Source of the DNA: Rubrivivax sp.
GTDB taxonomy: Bacteria > Pseudomonadota > Gammaproteobacteria > Burkholderiales > Burkholderiaceae_C
Reading direction: 5' to 3'
NCBI GenBank assembly: GCA_020848515.1
Contig: JADLIA010000100.1
Coordinates: 1 to 46,076 of the forward strand
Length of the DNA: 46,076 nt
This document shows, piece after piece, positions 1 through 8,355 of the stretch (positions are counted from its first letter, which is position 1; each line of letters opens with the position of its first letter). Position numbers and translations under genes: made by a program. The notes below the pieces were generated by a model. That model was not told the DNA's origin. It saw nothing but the letters and a program-made list of their open reading frames with translations, and made no database searches.

Positions 1-1464
1 CAGCGGCAGGCCATTCCGCTGGCGCTGCAGGCGCACCCCGAGGGCGCCAACGACCTGATGGTCAGCAGCCAGACCGGCAGCGGCAAGACGGCGGCCTTCC
101 TGCTGCCGGTGCTGCACACCCTGCTGGCCATGCAGCGCGACGCCGAGGCGCGCGACAAGGCCGCCTGGGACGCCCAGGTGGCCGAGGCCCTGGCGCGCGG
201 CGAGGCGCCGCCCAGGAAGCCGCGCCGCAAGAACCCGCTCAACCCGCGCCAGTTCAAGCCCGCCGTGCCGGGCGCGCTGGTGCTGTGTCCCACGCGCGAG
301 CTGGCGCAGCAGGTGGCGCGTGACGCCATCGACCTGGTGCGCCACTGCCGCGGCCTGCGCATCGCCAACGTGGTGGGCGGCATGCCCTATGGCCAGCAGA
401 TCGCCCAGCTGCAGAACGCCGCCCTGGTGGTGGCCACGCCGGGTCGCCTGCTGGACTTGCACCGCGGCGGCCAGATCGTGCTCGATCAGGTGCGCTTCCT
501 GGTGGTGGACGAGGCCGACCGCATGCTCGACCTCGGCTTTGCCGACGCCCTGGCCGAAATCCACCAGCTGACCGCCCAGCGCCAGCAGACCATGATGTTC
601 AGCGCCACCTTCGCGGCGCCGATCCAGCAACTGGCGATGCGCGTCATGCACGACGATGGCGCGCGCGTGCAGAAGGTGCAGGTGGCCACGCCGCAGCAAA
701 GCCACGCCAACATCCGCCAGGAGCTGTACTGGGCCGACAGCCCCGAGCACCGCCGTCGCCTGCTGGACTACTGGCTGCGCGATCCGTCGATCGGCCAGGC
801 CATCGTGTTCGCCTGCACCCAGATCGAATGCGACCAGCTGGCCACCGACCTGCAGCAGGCCGGCTTTGCCGCCGTGGCGCTGCACGGTGCGCTCAGCCAG
901 GCGCTGCGCAACCGCCGCCTGCGCGCACTGCGCGAGGGCCAGGTGCAGATTCTGGTGGCCACCGACGTGGCGGCGCGCGGCATCGACGTGCCCAGCATCA
1001 CCCACGTCATCAACTACGGCCTGCCGATGAAGGCCGAGGACTACACGCACCGCATCGGCCGCACCGGCCGCGCCGGCCGCGACGGCCTGGCGGTGACGCT
1101 GGCCGAGTTCCGCGACCGCCGCCGCCTGGCCGACATCGAGACCTATACGCGCCAGCATTTCCGCCCGCTGGTGGTGGCCGGGCTGGAGCCGACCAAGCAC
1201 TTCCCACCCGTCACCGAGCCGCGCGCGCCGCGCAAGCCGGCGCCGCGCGATGCCGGCGCCGGGCGCGGCAAGGGGCCGCGTGGTGCCAGCCGTCCCCATC
1301 GGGATCATCAGGGTGATTTCAGCCCTGCCGCCCGACTGGCGGGCGCGGGCAGCTCTCAAAAGAAAAGCGCTCCGGCTCGACCGGCACGCCCGGCGCCGGC
1401 CGCCGGCCGTGGCCGCGCCGGCGCTGCCGCGCGCCCCTACGCACCGGGGCGCGCCGGCCGCTGA
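1..1464 (+). CDS. rhlE: DEAD-box RNA helicase, RhlE type (5' end outside window)
   Basis: ATP-dependent RNA helicase of the cytoplasmic DEAD-box family, of the kind that remodels rRNA or mRNA structure. The reading frame is open from base 1, and the first codons give a Q-motif-like QRQAIPLAL, so the true start lies upstream; 487 residues are visible. Motifs appear in order: SQTGSGKT (I), PTRELAQQ (Ia), TPGRLLDL (Ib), DEADRML (II), SAT (III), IVFACTQ (IV), ATDVAARGID (V) and HRIGRTGRAGRDG (VI). A charged insert lies between motifs I and Ia. The last 90 or so residues form a low-complexity Arg/Ala/Pro/Gly tail, typical of RNA-binding tails in RhlE-like proteins. An AT-rich patch in the tail (1350-1372, AGCTCTCAAAAGAAAAGCGC) loosely resembles the short repeat described below. 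The family is certain; the RhlE subgroup is likely. Confidence 0.93.
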   Translation, partial: QRQAIPLALQAHPEGANDLMVSSQTGSGKTAAFLLPVLHTLLAMQRDAEARDKAAWDAQVAEALARGEAPPRKPRRKNPLNPRQFKPAVPGALVLCPTRELAQQVARDAIDLVRHCRGLRIANVVGGMPYGQQIAQLQNAALVVATPGRLLDLHRGGQIVLDQVRFLVVDEADRMLDLGFADALAEIHQLTAQRQQTMMFSATFAAPIQQLAMRVMHDDGARVQKVQVATPQQSHANIRQELYWADSPEHRRRLLDYWLRDPSIGQAIVFACTQIECDQLATDLQQAGFAAVALHGALSQALRNRRLRALREGQVQILVATDVAARGIDVPSITHVINYGLPMKAEDYTHRIGRTGRAGRDGLAVTLAEFRDRRRLADIETYTRQHFRPLVVAGLEPTKHFPPVTEPRAPRKPAPRDAGAGRGKGPRGASRPHRDHQGDFSPAARLAGAGSSQKKSAPARPARPAPAAGRGRAGAAARPYAPGRAGR

Positions 1465-1467
1465 GCC

Positions 1468-1983
1468 ATGCCGGACGCGCTGGCCGGCCTGCGCGGGCCC
1501 ATCGCACCGCTGACCGGTGTCGACGTGGCGGCGCTGCTGCAGGTGCAGGCGGCGTGCTACGGTGACGCGCTGCTCGAAGGCGCCGCGGTGTATGCACGCC
1601 GACTGGCCAGCCCGGCGCACTGCGGCCTGGGCCTGCACGCCGAGGGCCGGCTGCTGGCCTACCTGGCGGCGTACTGGTCGGTGCGCGGCGCCGTTACACC
1701 GCTGCATGGCGACTTCGCGCCCCACGCCGATGCCGATACGCTGTATCTGCACGATCTGGCCGTGCGGCCCGACCACGCCGGACAGGGCCTGGGCCAGCGC
1801 TTGCTGGGCGCCGCCTGGCACCAGGCCCGGGTGCGCGGTGTGCGCCACGCGGCGCTGGTGTCGGTGCAGGGCACGCGCGGCTTCTGGCGGCGCCAGGGCT
1901 TCGCGCCCGCTGCCGCCCAGCCACCGGCGCTGGCCAGCTATGGCGCCGATGCGCTTTACATGACGCGCACGCTGGACGGTTGA
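1468..1983 (+). CDS. GNAT-family N-acetyltransferase
   Basis: Predicted cytoplasmic acetyl-CoA-dependent N-acetyltransferase of 171 residues. The acetyl-CoA binding region is visible as LYLHDLAVRPDHAGQGLGQR, the R/Q-x-x-G-x-G/A type loop after a beta strand, at about residues 90-111, followed by a helix and a final strand pair (HAALVSVQGTRGFWRRQGF) as in GNAT folds. The substrate cannot be deduced. It starts three bases after the helicase stop codon on the same strand, so it is probably translated from the same message. The ATG at 1468 gives the full GNAT domain. Confidence 0.85.
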   Translation: MPDALAGLRGPIAPLTGVDVAALLQVQAACYGDALLEGAAVYARRLASPAHCGLGLHAEGRLLAYLAAYWSVRGAVTPLHGDFAPHADADTLYLHDLAVRPDHAGQGLGQRLLGAAWHQARVRGVRHAALVSVQGTRGFWRRQGFAPAAAQPPALASYGADALYMTRTLDG

Positions 1984-1992
1984 ATCGTTTGG

Positions 1993-3420
1993 TCAGTCGC
2001 GCGCGGCCAGCACGCGCCCCGGGTTCATGATGCCCTGCGGGTCCAGCGCCTGCTTGATGGCGCGCATCAGCGTCAGCGCCACCGGCGACTTGTAGCGCGG
2101 CAGCAGGTGCGCCTTCAGGCTACCGATGCCGTGCTCGGCGCTGATCGAGCCCTGGTGCCGCGCCACGGCGTCGAACACCAGGGTGTTGACGCGGGCTTCC
2201 TGCTGGCGCATGAACTGGGCCGCATCGCCGCCTTCGGGCGCCTGCACGTTGAAGTGCAGGTTGCCGTCGCCCAGGTGACCGAACACGACCAGCCGCACGC
2301 CGGGGATCTCGGCCGTCAGCAGGGCCTCGGTCTCGGCCACGAAGTCGGGCACGCGCGACACCGGCACGGCGATGTCGTGCTTGATGTTCAGGCCTTCCTC
2401 GGCCTGCGCCATCGGGATGCTCTCGCGGATGTGCCACAGCCCTCTGGCCTGGGCGATGCTTTCGGCCACCACGGCGTCGCTCACGCAGCCGGCTTGCAGC
2501 GCGGTTTCCAGCAGTTGCTCGAACTGGGCGCGCGCGTGCGCCTCGCTTTCCAGGTCGGCGCTGTCCAGCAGCACGCACCAGGGGGTGTCGCGCCACAGCG
2601 GCACGCGCATCTGAGGGTAGTGCCGGTCGACCAGGCCGAGGGCGAACTGGCCCATCACCTCGAAGCCGGTCAGCCCCGCGCCCAGGTGGCGGTGCGCCAG
2701 CCCGAGCAGTTCGAGCGCCGCCGCCAGCGAGGGCACGGCGGCCCAGGCGGTCAGCGTGGCGGCGGGGCGCGGGTAGAGCTTCATCGTGGCGGCGGTGATG
2801 ATGCCCAGCGTGCCTTCGCTGCCGATGAACAGGTCGCGCAGGTCGTAGCCGGTGTTGTCCTTGCGCAGGCCCGACAGGCCGTCCCAGACCTCGCCCTGCG
2901 CGGTGACCACCTCCAGGCCCAGGCACAGCTCGCGCGTGTTGCCATAGCGCAGCACCTGCGTGCCGCCGGCATTGGCGCCCAGGTTGCCGCCCAGCATGCA
3001 GCTGCCTTCGGAGCCCAGGCTGAGCGGGTACAGCAAGCCCGCGTCCTCTGCCGTGGCCTGTAGTTTCTGCAGGATGCAGCCGGCCTCGGCCGTGAGCGTC
3101 AGGTTGGCGCGGTCGATGGCGCGCACCGCGTCCATGCGGCCCAGGCTCAGCAGCAGCTGGGTGCCGCTGTCGTCCGGCACCGAGCCGACCGACAAGCCGG
3201 TGTTGCCACTTTGCGGCACGATGGCTACGCCGCGCGCGGCGCAGGCGCGCACCACGGCGGCGACTTCGGCCGTGCTGCCCGGGCGCACCACGGCCAGCGC
3301 GCGGCCCCGCACGCGGCGGCGCCAGTCCTGCTCGTAGGCCGTCAGGTCACCTTCGGTCAGCACATGGGCCGCGCCCACCGTCTGGCGCAGCTGATCCAGC
3401 AAGGGGGTGTCGGTGGTCAT
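1993..3420 (-). CDS. FAD-binding oxidase of the glycolate oxidase / D-lactate dehydrogenase (GlcD) type
   Basis: Flavoprotein of 475 residues that should oxidise a 2-hydroxy acid such as D-lactate, glycolate or 2-hydroxyglutarate. The N-terminal PCMH FAD-binding domain includes VPQSGNTGLSVGSVPDD and GNLGANAGGTQVLRYGNTR. The C-terminal FAD-oxidase domain carries VVFGHLGDGNLHFNVQAPEG and ISAEHGIGSLK, with the conserved histidines of the family. The length is normal. Substrate specificity cannot be read from the sequence. The leader upstream of the ATG at 3420 is unusual: the short repeat copy at 3435-3471 sits immediately upstream and runs up to the Shine-Dalgarno-like CAGGAG. Confidence 0.9.
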   Translation of the reverse strand: MTTDTPLLDQLRQTVGAAHVLTEGDLTAYEQDWRRRVRGRALAVVRPGSTAEVAAVVRACAARGVAIVPQSGNTGLSVGSVPDDSGTQLLLSLGRMDAVRAIDRANLTLTAEAGCILQKLQATAEDAGLLYPLSLGSEGSCMLGGNLGANAGGTQVLRYGNTRELCLGLEVVTAQGEVWDGLSGLRKDNTGYDLRDLFIGSEGTLGIITAATMKLYPRPAATLTAWAAVPSLAAALELLGLAHRHLGAGLTGFEVMGQFALGLVDRHYPQMRVPLWRDTPWCVLLDSADLESEAHARAQFEQLLETALQAGCVSDAVVAESIAQARGLWHIRESIPMAQAEEGLNIKHDIAVPVSRVPDFVAETEALLTAEIPGVRLVVFGHLGDGNLHFNVQAPEGGDAAQFMRQQEARVNTLVFDAVARHQGSISAEHGIGSLKAHLLPRYKSPVALTLMRAIKQALDPQGIMNPGRVLAARD

Positions 3421-3434
3421 GTCAATAACTCCTG

Positions 3435-3471
3435 AATTGATAGCTGCCAGCGCTTGCCGGGCAAGCGCTGG
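3435..3471 (-). repeat. Short palindromic repeat, partial copy A
   Basis: On the minus strand it reads CAGCGCTTGCCCGGCAAGCG followed by CTGGCAGCTATCAATT. The first half is a perfect hairpin (CAGCGCTTG/CAAGCGCTG). The second half has the left arm GCTAT of the 17-bp core, but the right arm is not conserved. It lies in the leader of the FAD oxidase gene, between it and the DUF2069 gene. Confidence 0.8.
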
Positions 3472-3480
3472 ATGCCGAAA

Positions 3481-3888
3481 TCAATGCGAAACCGCGGGGC
3501 CGGCGGCGGCCGCGCGCGCCGCTCGCTGGCGCAGCCGCACCTGCGCCGCACAGGCGGCGAACAGCAGCAGCACCAGCGCCACCTGCGCCAGGGCGCAGCG
3601 CGCCGACACACCGTGGTCGCTGGTGGCGCGCACCACGCCTTCGACGAAGTACAGCCAGACGAACAGCGCCAGGCCGCGACAGGTCTGCATGCGATAGCGC
3701 AGCAGCCCGGGCAGCGCCAGCGCCAGCGGCAGCACCTTCAGGGCCAGCCACGAGCCGCCCGGGCGCAGCGGCGCCAGCCACAGCTCCCACGCCAGGCCGA
3801 GCGCCATCAGCGCCAGCAGGCTGGCGACGGCGACGATGCGGGTGGCCTGCACGGCAGGTGAGGGGTGGGCGGGCATGGGCGGTGGCAT
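3481..3888 (-). CDS. DUF2069 family small inner-membrane protein
   Basis: Hydrophobic protein of about 135 residues matching my recollection of the DUF2069 family; the function is unknown. About four membrane segments can be seen: one near residues 15-34 (VASLLALMALGLAWELWL), then LALKVLPLALALPGLL, LALFVWLYFVEGVV and VALVLLLFAACAA. The central motif YFVEGVVRATSD is what I recognise as characteristic. The frame is open further upstream, but the hydrophobic protein begins at MPPPMPAHPSP; starts at 3888, 3876 or 3900 are all possible. It is divergent from yihY, with starts only about 10 bases apart, so the promoters must overlap the opposite coding regions. Confidence 0.75.
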   Translation of the reverse strand: MPPPMPAHPSPAVQATRIVAVASLLALMALGLAWELWLAPLRPGGSWLALKVLPLALALPGLLRYRMQTCRGLALFVWLYFVEGVVRATSDHGVSARCALAQVALVLLLFAACAAQVRLRQRAARAAAAGPAVSH

Positions 3889-3898
3889 CATAACGAGC

Positions 3899-5143
3899 AT
3901 GCAGTTCGATGCGCTGGCGGCGCGGGCCCAGGCCTTTCTGACCGAGCTCACCGACTTTCCGGTGCGGCCCACCGCGCACACGCTGTGGCAGCGCTTCCGG
4001 CAGGACCGGCTGGGCCTGACGGCCAGCGCGCTGACCTTCACCACGGTGCTGGCGCTGGTGCCCTTCGTGGCCGTGGCGCTGTCGGTGTTCACCGCCTTTC
4101 CGGCCTTCGGGCAGTTGCAGCAGGCGCTGCAGCAGTGGTTGATCGACAGCCTGATCCCGGCCAGCATCGCCGACAGCGTGATGGGCTACCTGACCCAGTT
4201 CGCCGGCCAGGCCAGCGAGCTCGGGCTGCTGGGCTTTGCCGGGCTGACCCTGGTGTCGCTGTCGCTCATGCTGACCATCGACAAGACGCTCAACCAGATC
4301 TGGCGCAGCAGCCAGACGCGCCCGCTGAGCCAGCGCATCCTGGTGTACTGGACGGCGCTGACGCTGGGGCCGCTGGTGATGGGCGCCAGCCTGGCCATCA
4401 GCTCCTACGTGGTGACGGCCTCGCGCGGCTGGCTGCCCGACCTGCCGGGCAGCGTGGACGCGGCGCTGGCGCTGCTGCAGCTGCTGCTGATGGTGGGCAG
4501 CCTGACGCTGCTGTACCGCCTGGTGCCGAACACGCCGGTGCGCTGGCGTCACGCGCTGGCCGGCGCGCTGTTCGTCAGCGTCTGCCTGGGGCTGGCGCGG
4601 CAGGGACTGGGGTGGTACCTGACGCGCATGCCCACCTATTCGGTCATCTACGGTACCCTGGCCACGCTGCCGATCCTGCTGCTGTGGATCTACCTGGGGT
4701 GGCTGATCGTGCTGTTCGGGGCCGTCATCGCCGCCTACCTGCCCAGCCTGCTGTCGGGCGTGGCGCGGCGCGGCGGCGGGCCGGGCTGGGACTTCCGGCT
4801 GGCGCTCGAGCTGCTGCAGGCGCTGGCCGCCGCGCGCGATGGCGCCGGGCGCGGTCTGACGCTGCCGCAGCTGGCGCAGGCGCTGCGGGTGGACGCTCTG
4901 CAGCTGTCTGCGGCCATGGCGGCGCTGACCGGGCTGGACTGGGTCGGCCAGCTGGGCACCCGCAGCGAAAACGAGGAGCCGCGCCATGTGCTGCTGATCG
5001 AGCCGCGCCGCCAGCTGCTGCGCCCGCTGGTGGAGCGCCTGCTGCTGGCGCCCGACGAGGCGCTGGCCGGCTGGTGGGCGCGTGGCCTGCGCAGCGAGGC
5101 GACGGTGGCCGATGTGCTGTCGCCGGCGGCCACCGATTCATGA
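3899..5143 (+). CDS. YihY-family inner-membrane protein
   Basis: Membrane protein of 414 residues of the YihY/UPF0761 (formerly called RNase BN) family, whose molecular function is unsettled. The N-terminal part has the family features: a pre-membrane segment (TLWQRFRQDRLGLTASALTF) and about six hydrophobic helices between residues 35 and 290, including VLALVPFVAVALSVF, LAGALFVSVCLGLA and LPILLLWIYLGWLIVLFGAV. About 120 soluble residues follow, resembling a winged-helix extension (LTLPQLAQALRVDALQLSAAM). The start at 3899 removes an unlikely 21-residue extension and begins MQFDALAARAQ, as expected. Confidence 0.88.
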   Translation: MQFDALAARAQAFLTELTDFPVRPTAHTLWQRFRQDRLGLTASALTFTTVLALVPFVAVALSVFTAFPAFGQLQQALQQWLIDSLIPASIADSVMGYLTQFAGQASELGLLGFAGLTLVSLSLMLTIDKTLNQIWRSSQTRPLSQRILVYWTALTLGPLVMGASLAISSYVVTASRGWLPDLPGSVDAALALLQLLLMVGSLTLLYRLVPNTPVRWRHALAGALFVSVCLGLARQGLGWYLTRMPTYSVIYGTLATLPILLLWIYLGWLIVLFGAVIAAYLPSLLSGVARRGGGPGWDFRLALELLQALAAARDGAGRGLTLPQLAQALRVDALQLSAAMAALTGLDWVGQLGTRSENEEPRHVLLIEPRRQLLRPLVERLLLAPDEALAGWWARGLRSEATVADVLSPAATDS

Positions 5144-5169
5144 GAAACATGGCCTGAGCCGGCGACCAG

Positions 5170-5196
5170 CAAGCGCCAGCAGCTATTATTTTTGAA
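5170..5196 (+). repeat. Short palindromic repeat, partial copy B, overlapping the mutY stop codon
   Basis: CAAGCGCCAGCAGCTATTAT followed by TTTTGAA. It keeps the CAAGCGCCAGCAGCTAT half of the repeat and an AT-rich second half without a clear right arm. Read on the minus strand, it supplies the last codons of mutY and its TAA stop. Confidence 0.75.
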
Positions 5197-6289
5197 CTGA
5201 AGGACGCACTTCGCCCAGCCTGCCGCGGGGCGCCTGGGGCGCCGCGGCCGGTGCCGCCAGCAGGCGGCGCACTGGCGCTGGCAGCCCCAGCGCCGGCCAT
5301 TCGTCGGCGCCGAACCAGCGCCCGTCGGCGTGGCGCAGATCGGTGGCGCGCAGCCGCACGCTGACCGGGTGCAGGTCCAGGTCGCGGTGCGTCAGCACAT
5401 GGCGGCGCGGCGGCTCGGTGACGGCCTGCCCGTGCACCCGCGCCGGCAGGCTCGCCAGCAGGGTCGCCCGATCGTCGAACAGCGGCAGGCAGAACAGGCG
5501 CGCCCAGATGCCGTGCTCGGGCCGCTGCTGCAACCACACGCGGCCCTGCGCGTCGCGCGCCAGCAGCAGCCACAGCTCGAGCCGCTGGCGCGCCACGCGC
5601 CGGCGCTTGACCGGGTAGCGCTCGGGCTGGCCTGCGGCGGCCGCCACGCAGAGGTCGTGCAGCGGGCAGCGCGGGCAGTCGGGGCGGCGCCGGTGGCACA
5701 CGCTGGCACCCAGGTCCATCAGGCCCTGGGTGTAGACCGGCATGGCGCGCCGCAGGTCGGTGCGCGGCAGCAGGGCCTCGGCCTGCACCCACAGGGCCTG
5801 CTCGTGGCGCGCCAGCGCCAGGTCGTGGCCAAAGCCCAGGGCGCGCGTCAGCACGCGCTTGACGTTGCCGTCCAGGATGGCCGCGCGCTCGCCGAAGCAG
5901 AACGCCGCGATCGCCGCCGCCGTCGAGCGGCCGATGCCGGGCAGCCGCGCCAGCTCGGCCGCGCTGGCCGGAAAGCGCCCGCCATGGTGCGCCACCACGT
6001 CGCGCGCGCAGCGGTGCAGGTGGCGCGCACGGCGGTAGTAGCCCAGGCCGCTCCACAGGCCCAGCACCTCGTCCTCGCTGGCCGCGGCCAGCCGTTCGAC
6101 GTCGGGAAAGCGCGCCAGAAAGCGCGGGTAGTAGGCCAGCACCGTGGTCACCTGGGTCTGCTGCAGCATGATTTCCGACAGCCACACGCGATAGGGATCG
6201 CGCGTGCCTTGCCAGGGCAGGTCGTGGCGGCCTTGGCGGCGCTGCCAGGCCATGACGCGCGCGGCCAGCTCGGCGCCGCCGCCGTTCAC
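5186..6289 (-). CDS. mutY: A/G-specific adenine DNA glycosylase MutY
   Basis: Removes adenine mispaired with 8-oxoguanine. The 367-residue protein has the catalytic glutamate in SEIMLQQTQV (about residue 39), the helix-hairpin-helix LPGIGRSTAAAI (about 116-127), the catalytic aspartate in ILDGNVKRV (about 140) and a [4Fe-4S] cysteine set C-X6-C-X2-C-X5-C (about 198-214). A C-terminal MutT-like domain contacts 8-oxoG (LELWLLLARDAQGRVWLQQR onward). The GTG start at 6289 overlaps the stop of the GTPase gene (GTGA), implying translational coupling. The frame stays open further upstream, but that part is not MutY-like. The stop codon lies within a short repeat copy (5170-5196), so the last residues and the terminator TAA appear to be repeat-derived. 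Confidence 0.96.
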   Translation of the reverse strand: MNGGGAELAARVMAWQRRQGRHDLPWQGTRDPYRVWLSEIMLQQTQVTTVLAYYPRFLARFPDVERLAAASEDEVLGLWSGLGYYRRARHLHRCARDVVAHHGGRFPASAAELARLPGIGRSTAAAIAAFCFGERAAILDGNVKRVLTRALGFGHDLALARHEQALWVQAEALLPRTDLRRAMPVYTQGLMDLGASVCHRRRPDCPRCPLHDLCVAAAAGQPERYPVKRRRVARQRLELWLLLARDAQGRVWLQQRPEHGIWARLFCLPLFDDRATLLASLPARVHGQAVTEPPRRHVLTHRDLDLHPVSVRLRATDLRHADGRWFGADEWPALGLPAPVRRLLAAPAAAPQAPRGRLGEVRPSVQK

Positions 6290-8259
6290 GCCGGGACGAC
6301 CTCGGTCAGCTCCGGCGGGGCGGTGTCGGCAGCGTCGGTGGCGCTGGCGCGGCGCAGCTCGTGCCCCAGCTCGCGCAGGCGCTGGGCCGTGGCCTGCAGG
6401 GCCTGCTGCTCCTGCTGGAGGTCGTGGATGCGCTGGTCCAGGCTGCCGGCCGCGTCCTGGATGCGTTCGACCGCGTCGATGCGGCGACCGTAGGCGCGTC
6501 GCCGCTCGCGCAGCTGGGTGTCGAGCTGGCTGGTGGTGGCCTTGTTCCACAGCTCGATGTCGCCCAGGGCGGTTTCGAAGATCGAGCGCACCCGCGTCAG
6601 CAGCGCACGCACCAGCTTCTCGGAGAAGCCGGCGCGCGCCAGCTGGAGCATGTGACCCACGCCCAGGTAGCGCAGGTGGCTGCGCTCGACCGCGTCCAGG
6701 TCGCTGACAAAGCGCTCCATGGCGGGCGGCTCGGCGGCCTGCAGCGCAAACCCGTAGTCGGTGTTGAGCTGGACAAACGCCGCCTTCAGCATGGCGTGGA
6801 TCTCGCCTTCCAGCGCCTGCACCTGCCGGATCACGCCGCGCAGCCGCTCAAAGCCGTCGGCGTAGGACTTCTTGATGCCGAGCTTCAGGCCCGGCTCGCG
6901 CAGGGCGGCGTTCAGCTCGGCCAGCTCGCGCTTGATCGACGCATTGCCCAGCAGCTGGAACACCTCGCGCAGCAGCTTCAGGTGCACCGAACGCACGGCC
7001 AGCACGCTGGCGGCGCTGCGGTCGAAGTCGGCCTTCTCCTGCTCGATGCGCAGGCGCATCTGGTGGATCACCTGGTGGTTCTTGCCGCGCAGGCCGTTGA
7101 GCTCGATGGTCTGGTCGGACAGCTCGCGCCCGCGCATGGCCAGGGTGCGTTCCGCCTCGGCCTGGGCACGGGCCACGCCGGCACCGATGGCGTCGTGCAG
7201 CATGGCGTGGCGCGCGCCCAGCACCTGCTGGCCCAGCAGATCCTCGAAGTGCGGCAGGCGGCTGTCGGCCAGCAGGGCCGCATCGCCGCGCACCTTGGCC
7301 AGCAGGCCCTTCTGCGCCGACAGCGCCAGCACCTGATCGTCCTGCAGCGCCAGGGTGCGCGCGGTGTCGGCGCATTGGCGGGCGATCTGCGCTTCGATCT
7401 GCGCCGGCGTGCTGAGCTCGTCCCACAGGGCGTCGATCTTGTTCAGCACCACGAAGCGCGAACTGCTGCTGTCCTGCATGGTGGCCACATGCTCGCGCCA
7501 GATGCCGAGGTCGGACTTGGTCACTCCGGTGTCGGCCGCCAGGATGAACACCACGGCCTGCGCCTGCGGGATCAGGTTCACCGTCAGCTCGGGTTCGGCG
7601 CCGATGGCGTTCAGCCCCGGGGTGTCCAGCACCACCAGGCCCTGCCTGAGCAGCGGGTGCGCCATGTTGATGAGGGCATGGCGCCAGCGCGGCACCTCCA
7701 CCAGGCCCTGGGCGTTGACCGGCGGGTTGTCTTCCGGGCGGTCGTCGTGCCAGAAGCCGAGCGCACGCGCCTGCGCCTGGTCGACGTAACGCACCTCGGA
7801 TACCTTCTCCATGGCACTGGCCAGCTGCTGCGGGTCGTTCACGTCCAGATCGACCCGCGTCCACTGCTCCGGCGCCATGCGCCATTCCATCAGGGCCTGG
7901 GGCTGCAGGCGCGTTTCGATCGGCAGCAGGCGCAGGCAGGGCGGCAGCTCGGCGTCGTAGGCCAGCTCGGTCGGGCACATGGTGGTGCGCCCGGCGCTGG
8001 CCGGCATGATGCGGCGACCGTAGCCGGCAAAGAACACCGCATTGATCAGCTCCGACTTGCCACGCGAGAACTCGGCCACGAAGGCCACCATCACCTTGTC
8101 GGAGCGCAACTGCTCGACCAGGCGCTGCAGGCTTTCGTCGGTCGCGTCGTCCAGCAGGCGCTGCTGCCGCAGCCAGGCCGCCAGGTTCTTCAGGCGCGAA
8201 CTCATTTCGCGCCGCCATGCCCCGTGCCTGTCGAACTGTTCGCTGAAAGCCGCCACCAT
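6286..8259 (-). CDS. Dynamin-like large GTPase
   Basis: Bacterial dynamin-like GTPase of about 657 residues. The GTPase domain has G1 AEFSRGKS at about 62-69, a conserved RTTMCPTEL (G2 region), G3 LDTPGLNAIG at about 207-216 and G4 NKID at about 272. The rest is helical and rich in charged residues (coiled-coil-like LDQRIHDLQQEQQALQATA near the C-terminus), as expected for a dynamin stalk. The first residue of the P-loop is Ala rather than the usual Gly. Family members act on membranes; the role here is unknown. No clear membrane-spanning segment is visible. It lies between mutM and mutY on the same strand and is coupled to mutY by a 4-base overlap. Start chosen at MVAAFSEQFDRHG; an ATG at 8316 is also in frame. 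Confidence 0.85.
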   Translation of the reverse strand: MVAAFSEQFDRHGAWRREMSSRLKNLAAWLRQQRLLDDATDESLQRLVEQLRSDKVMVAFVAEFSRGKSELINAVFFAGYGRRIMPASAGRTTMCPTELAYDAELPPCLRLLPIETRLQPQALMEWRMAPEQWTRVDLDVNDPQQLASAMEKVSEVRYVDQAQARALGFWHDDRPEDNPPVNAQGLVEVPRWRHALINMAHPLLRQGLVVLDTPGLNAIGAEPELTVNLIPQAQAVVFILAADTGVTKSDLGIWREHVATMQDSSSSRFVVLNKIDALWDELSTPAQIEAQIARQCADTARTLALQDDQVLALSAQKGLLAKVRGDAALLADSRLPHFEDLLGQQVLGARHAMLHDAIGAGVARAQAEAERTLAMRGRELSDQTIELNGLRGKNHQVIHQMRLRIEQEKADFDRSAASVLAVRSVHLKLLREVFQLLGNASIKRELAELNAALREPGLKLGIKKSYADGFERLRGVIRQVQALEGEIHAMLKAAFVQLNTDYGFALQAAEPPAMERFVSDLDAVERSHLRYLGVGHMLQLARAGFSEKLVRALLTRVRSIFETALGDIELWNKATTSQLDTQLRERRRAYGRRIDAVERIQDAAGSLDQRIHDLQQEQQALQATAQRLRELGHELRRASATDAADTAPPELTEVVPA

Positions 8260-8281
8260 GCCACTCCGGATCGTTGGGACC

Positions 8282-8310
8282 ATATTACATGGTGTAACCC
8301 GGCTTGGCAT
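8282..8310 (-). promoter_or_regulatory. Candidate sigma70 promoter for the dynamin-like GTPase / mutY
   Basis: On the minus strand, ATGCCA (8310-8305) and TAATAT (8287-8282) are separated by 17 bases and lie about 25 bases upstream of the chosen GTPase start. The -35 is weak (4 of 6). The site also sits in a small AT-rich island between mutM and the GTPase gene, which suggests the latter is not purely dependent on the mutM promoter. Confidence 0.4.
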
Positions 8311-8355
8311 GGTCACGACGCGCGACCGGGTCCGCGGGTCGTGAGCAAGTTCGCG

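Noticed and set aside
2107-3063. Long open frame opposite the FAD oxidase gene (318 codons)
   Set aside because: It is the complementary strand of a well-supported gene, with low-complexity His/Gln/Ala/Gly composition caused by high GC; no family features.
3836-3899. Upstream start for yihY (adds 21 residues)
   Set aside because: The added residues do not match the family; MQFDALAARAQ is the expected start and the extension would cross the divergent gene.
3422-4987. 521-codon minus-strand frame over yihY and DUF2069
   Set aside because: Out of frame with DUF2069 and antisense to yihY, both of which have recognisable motifs and membrane segments.
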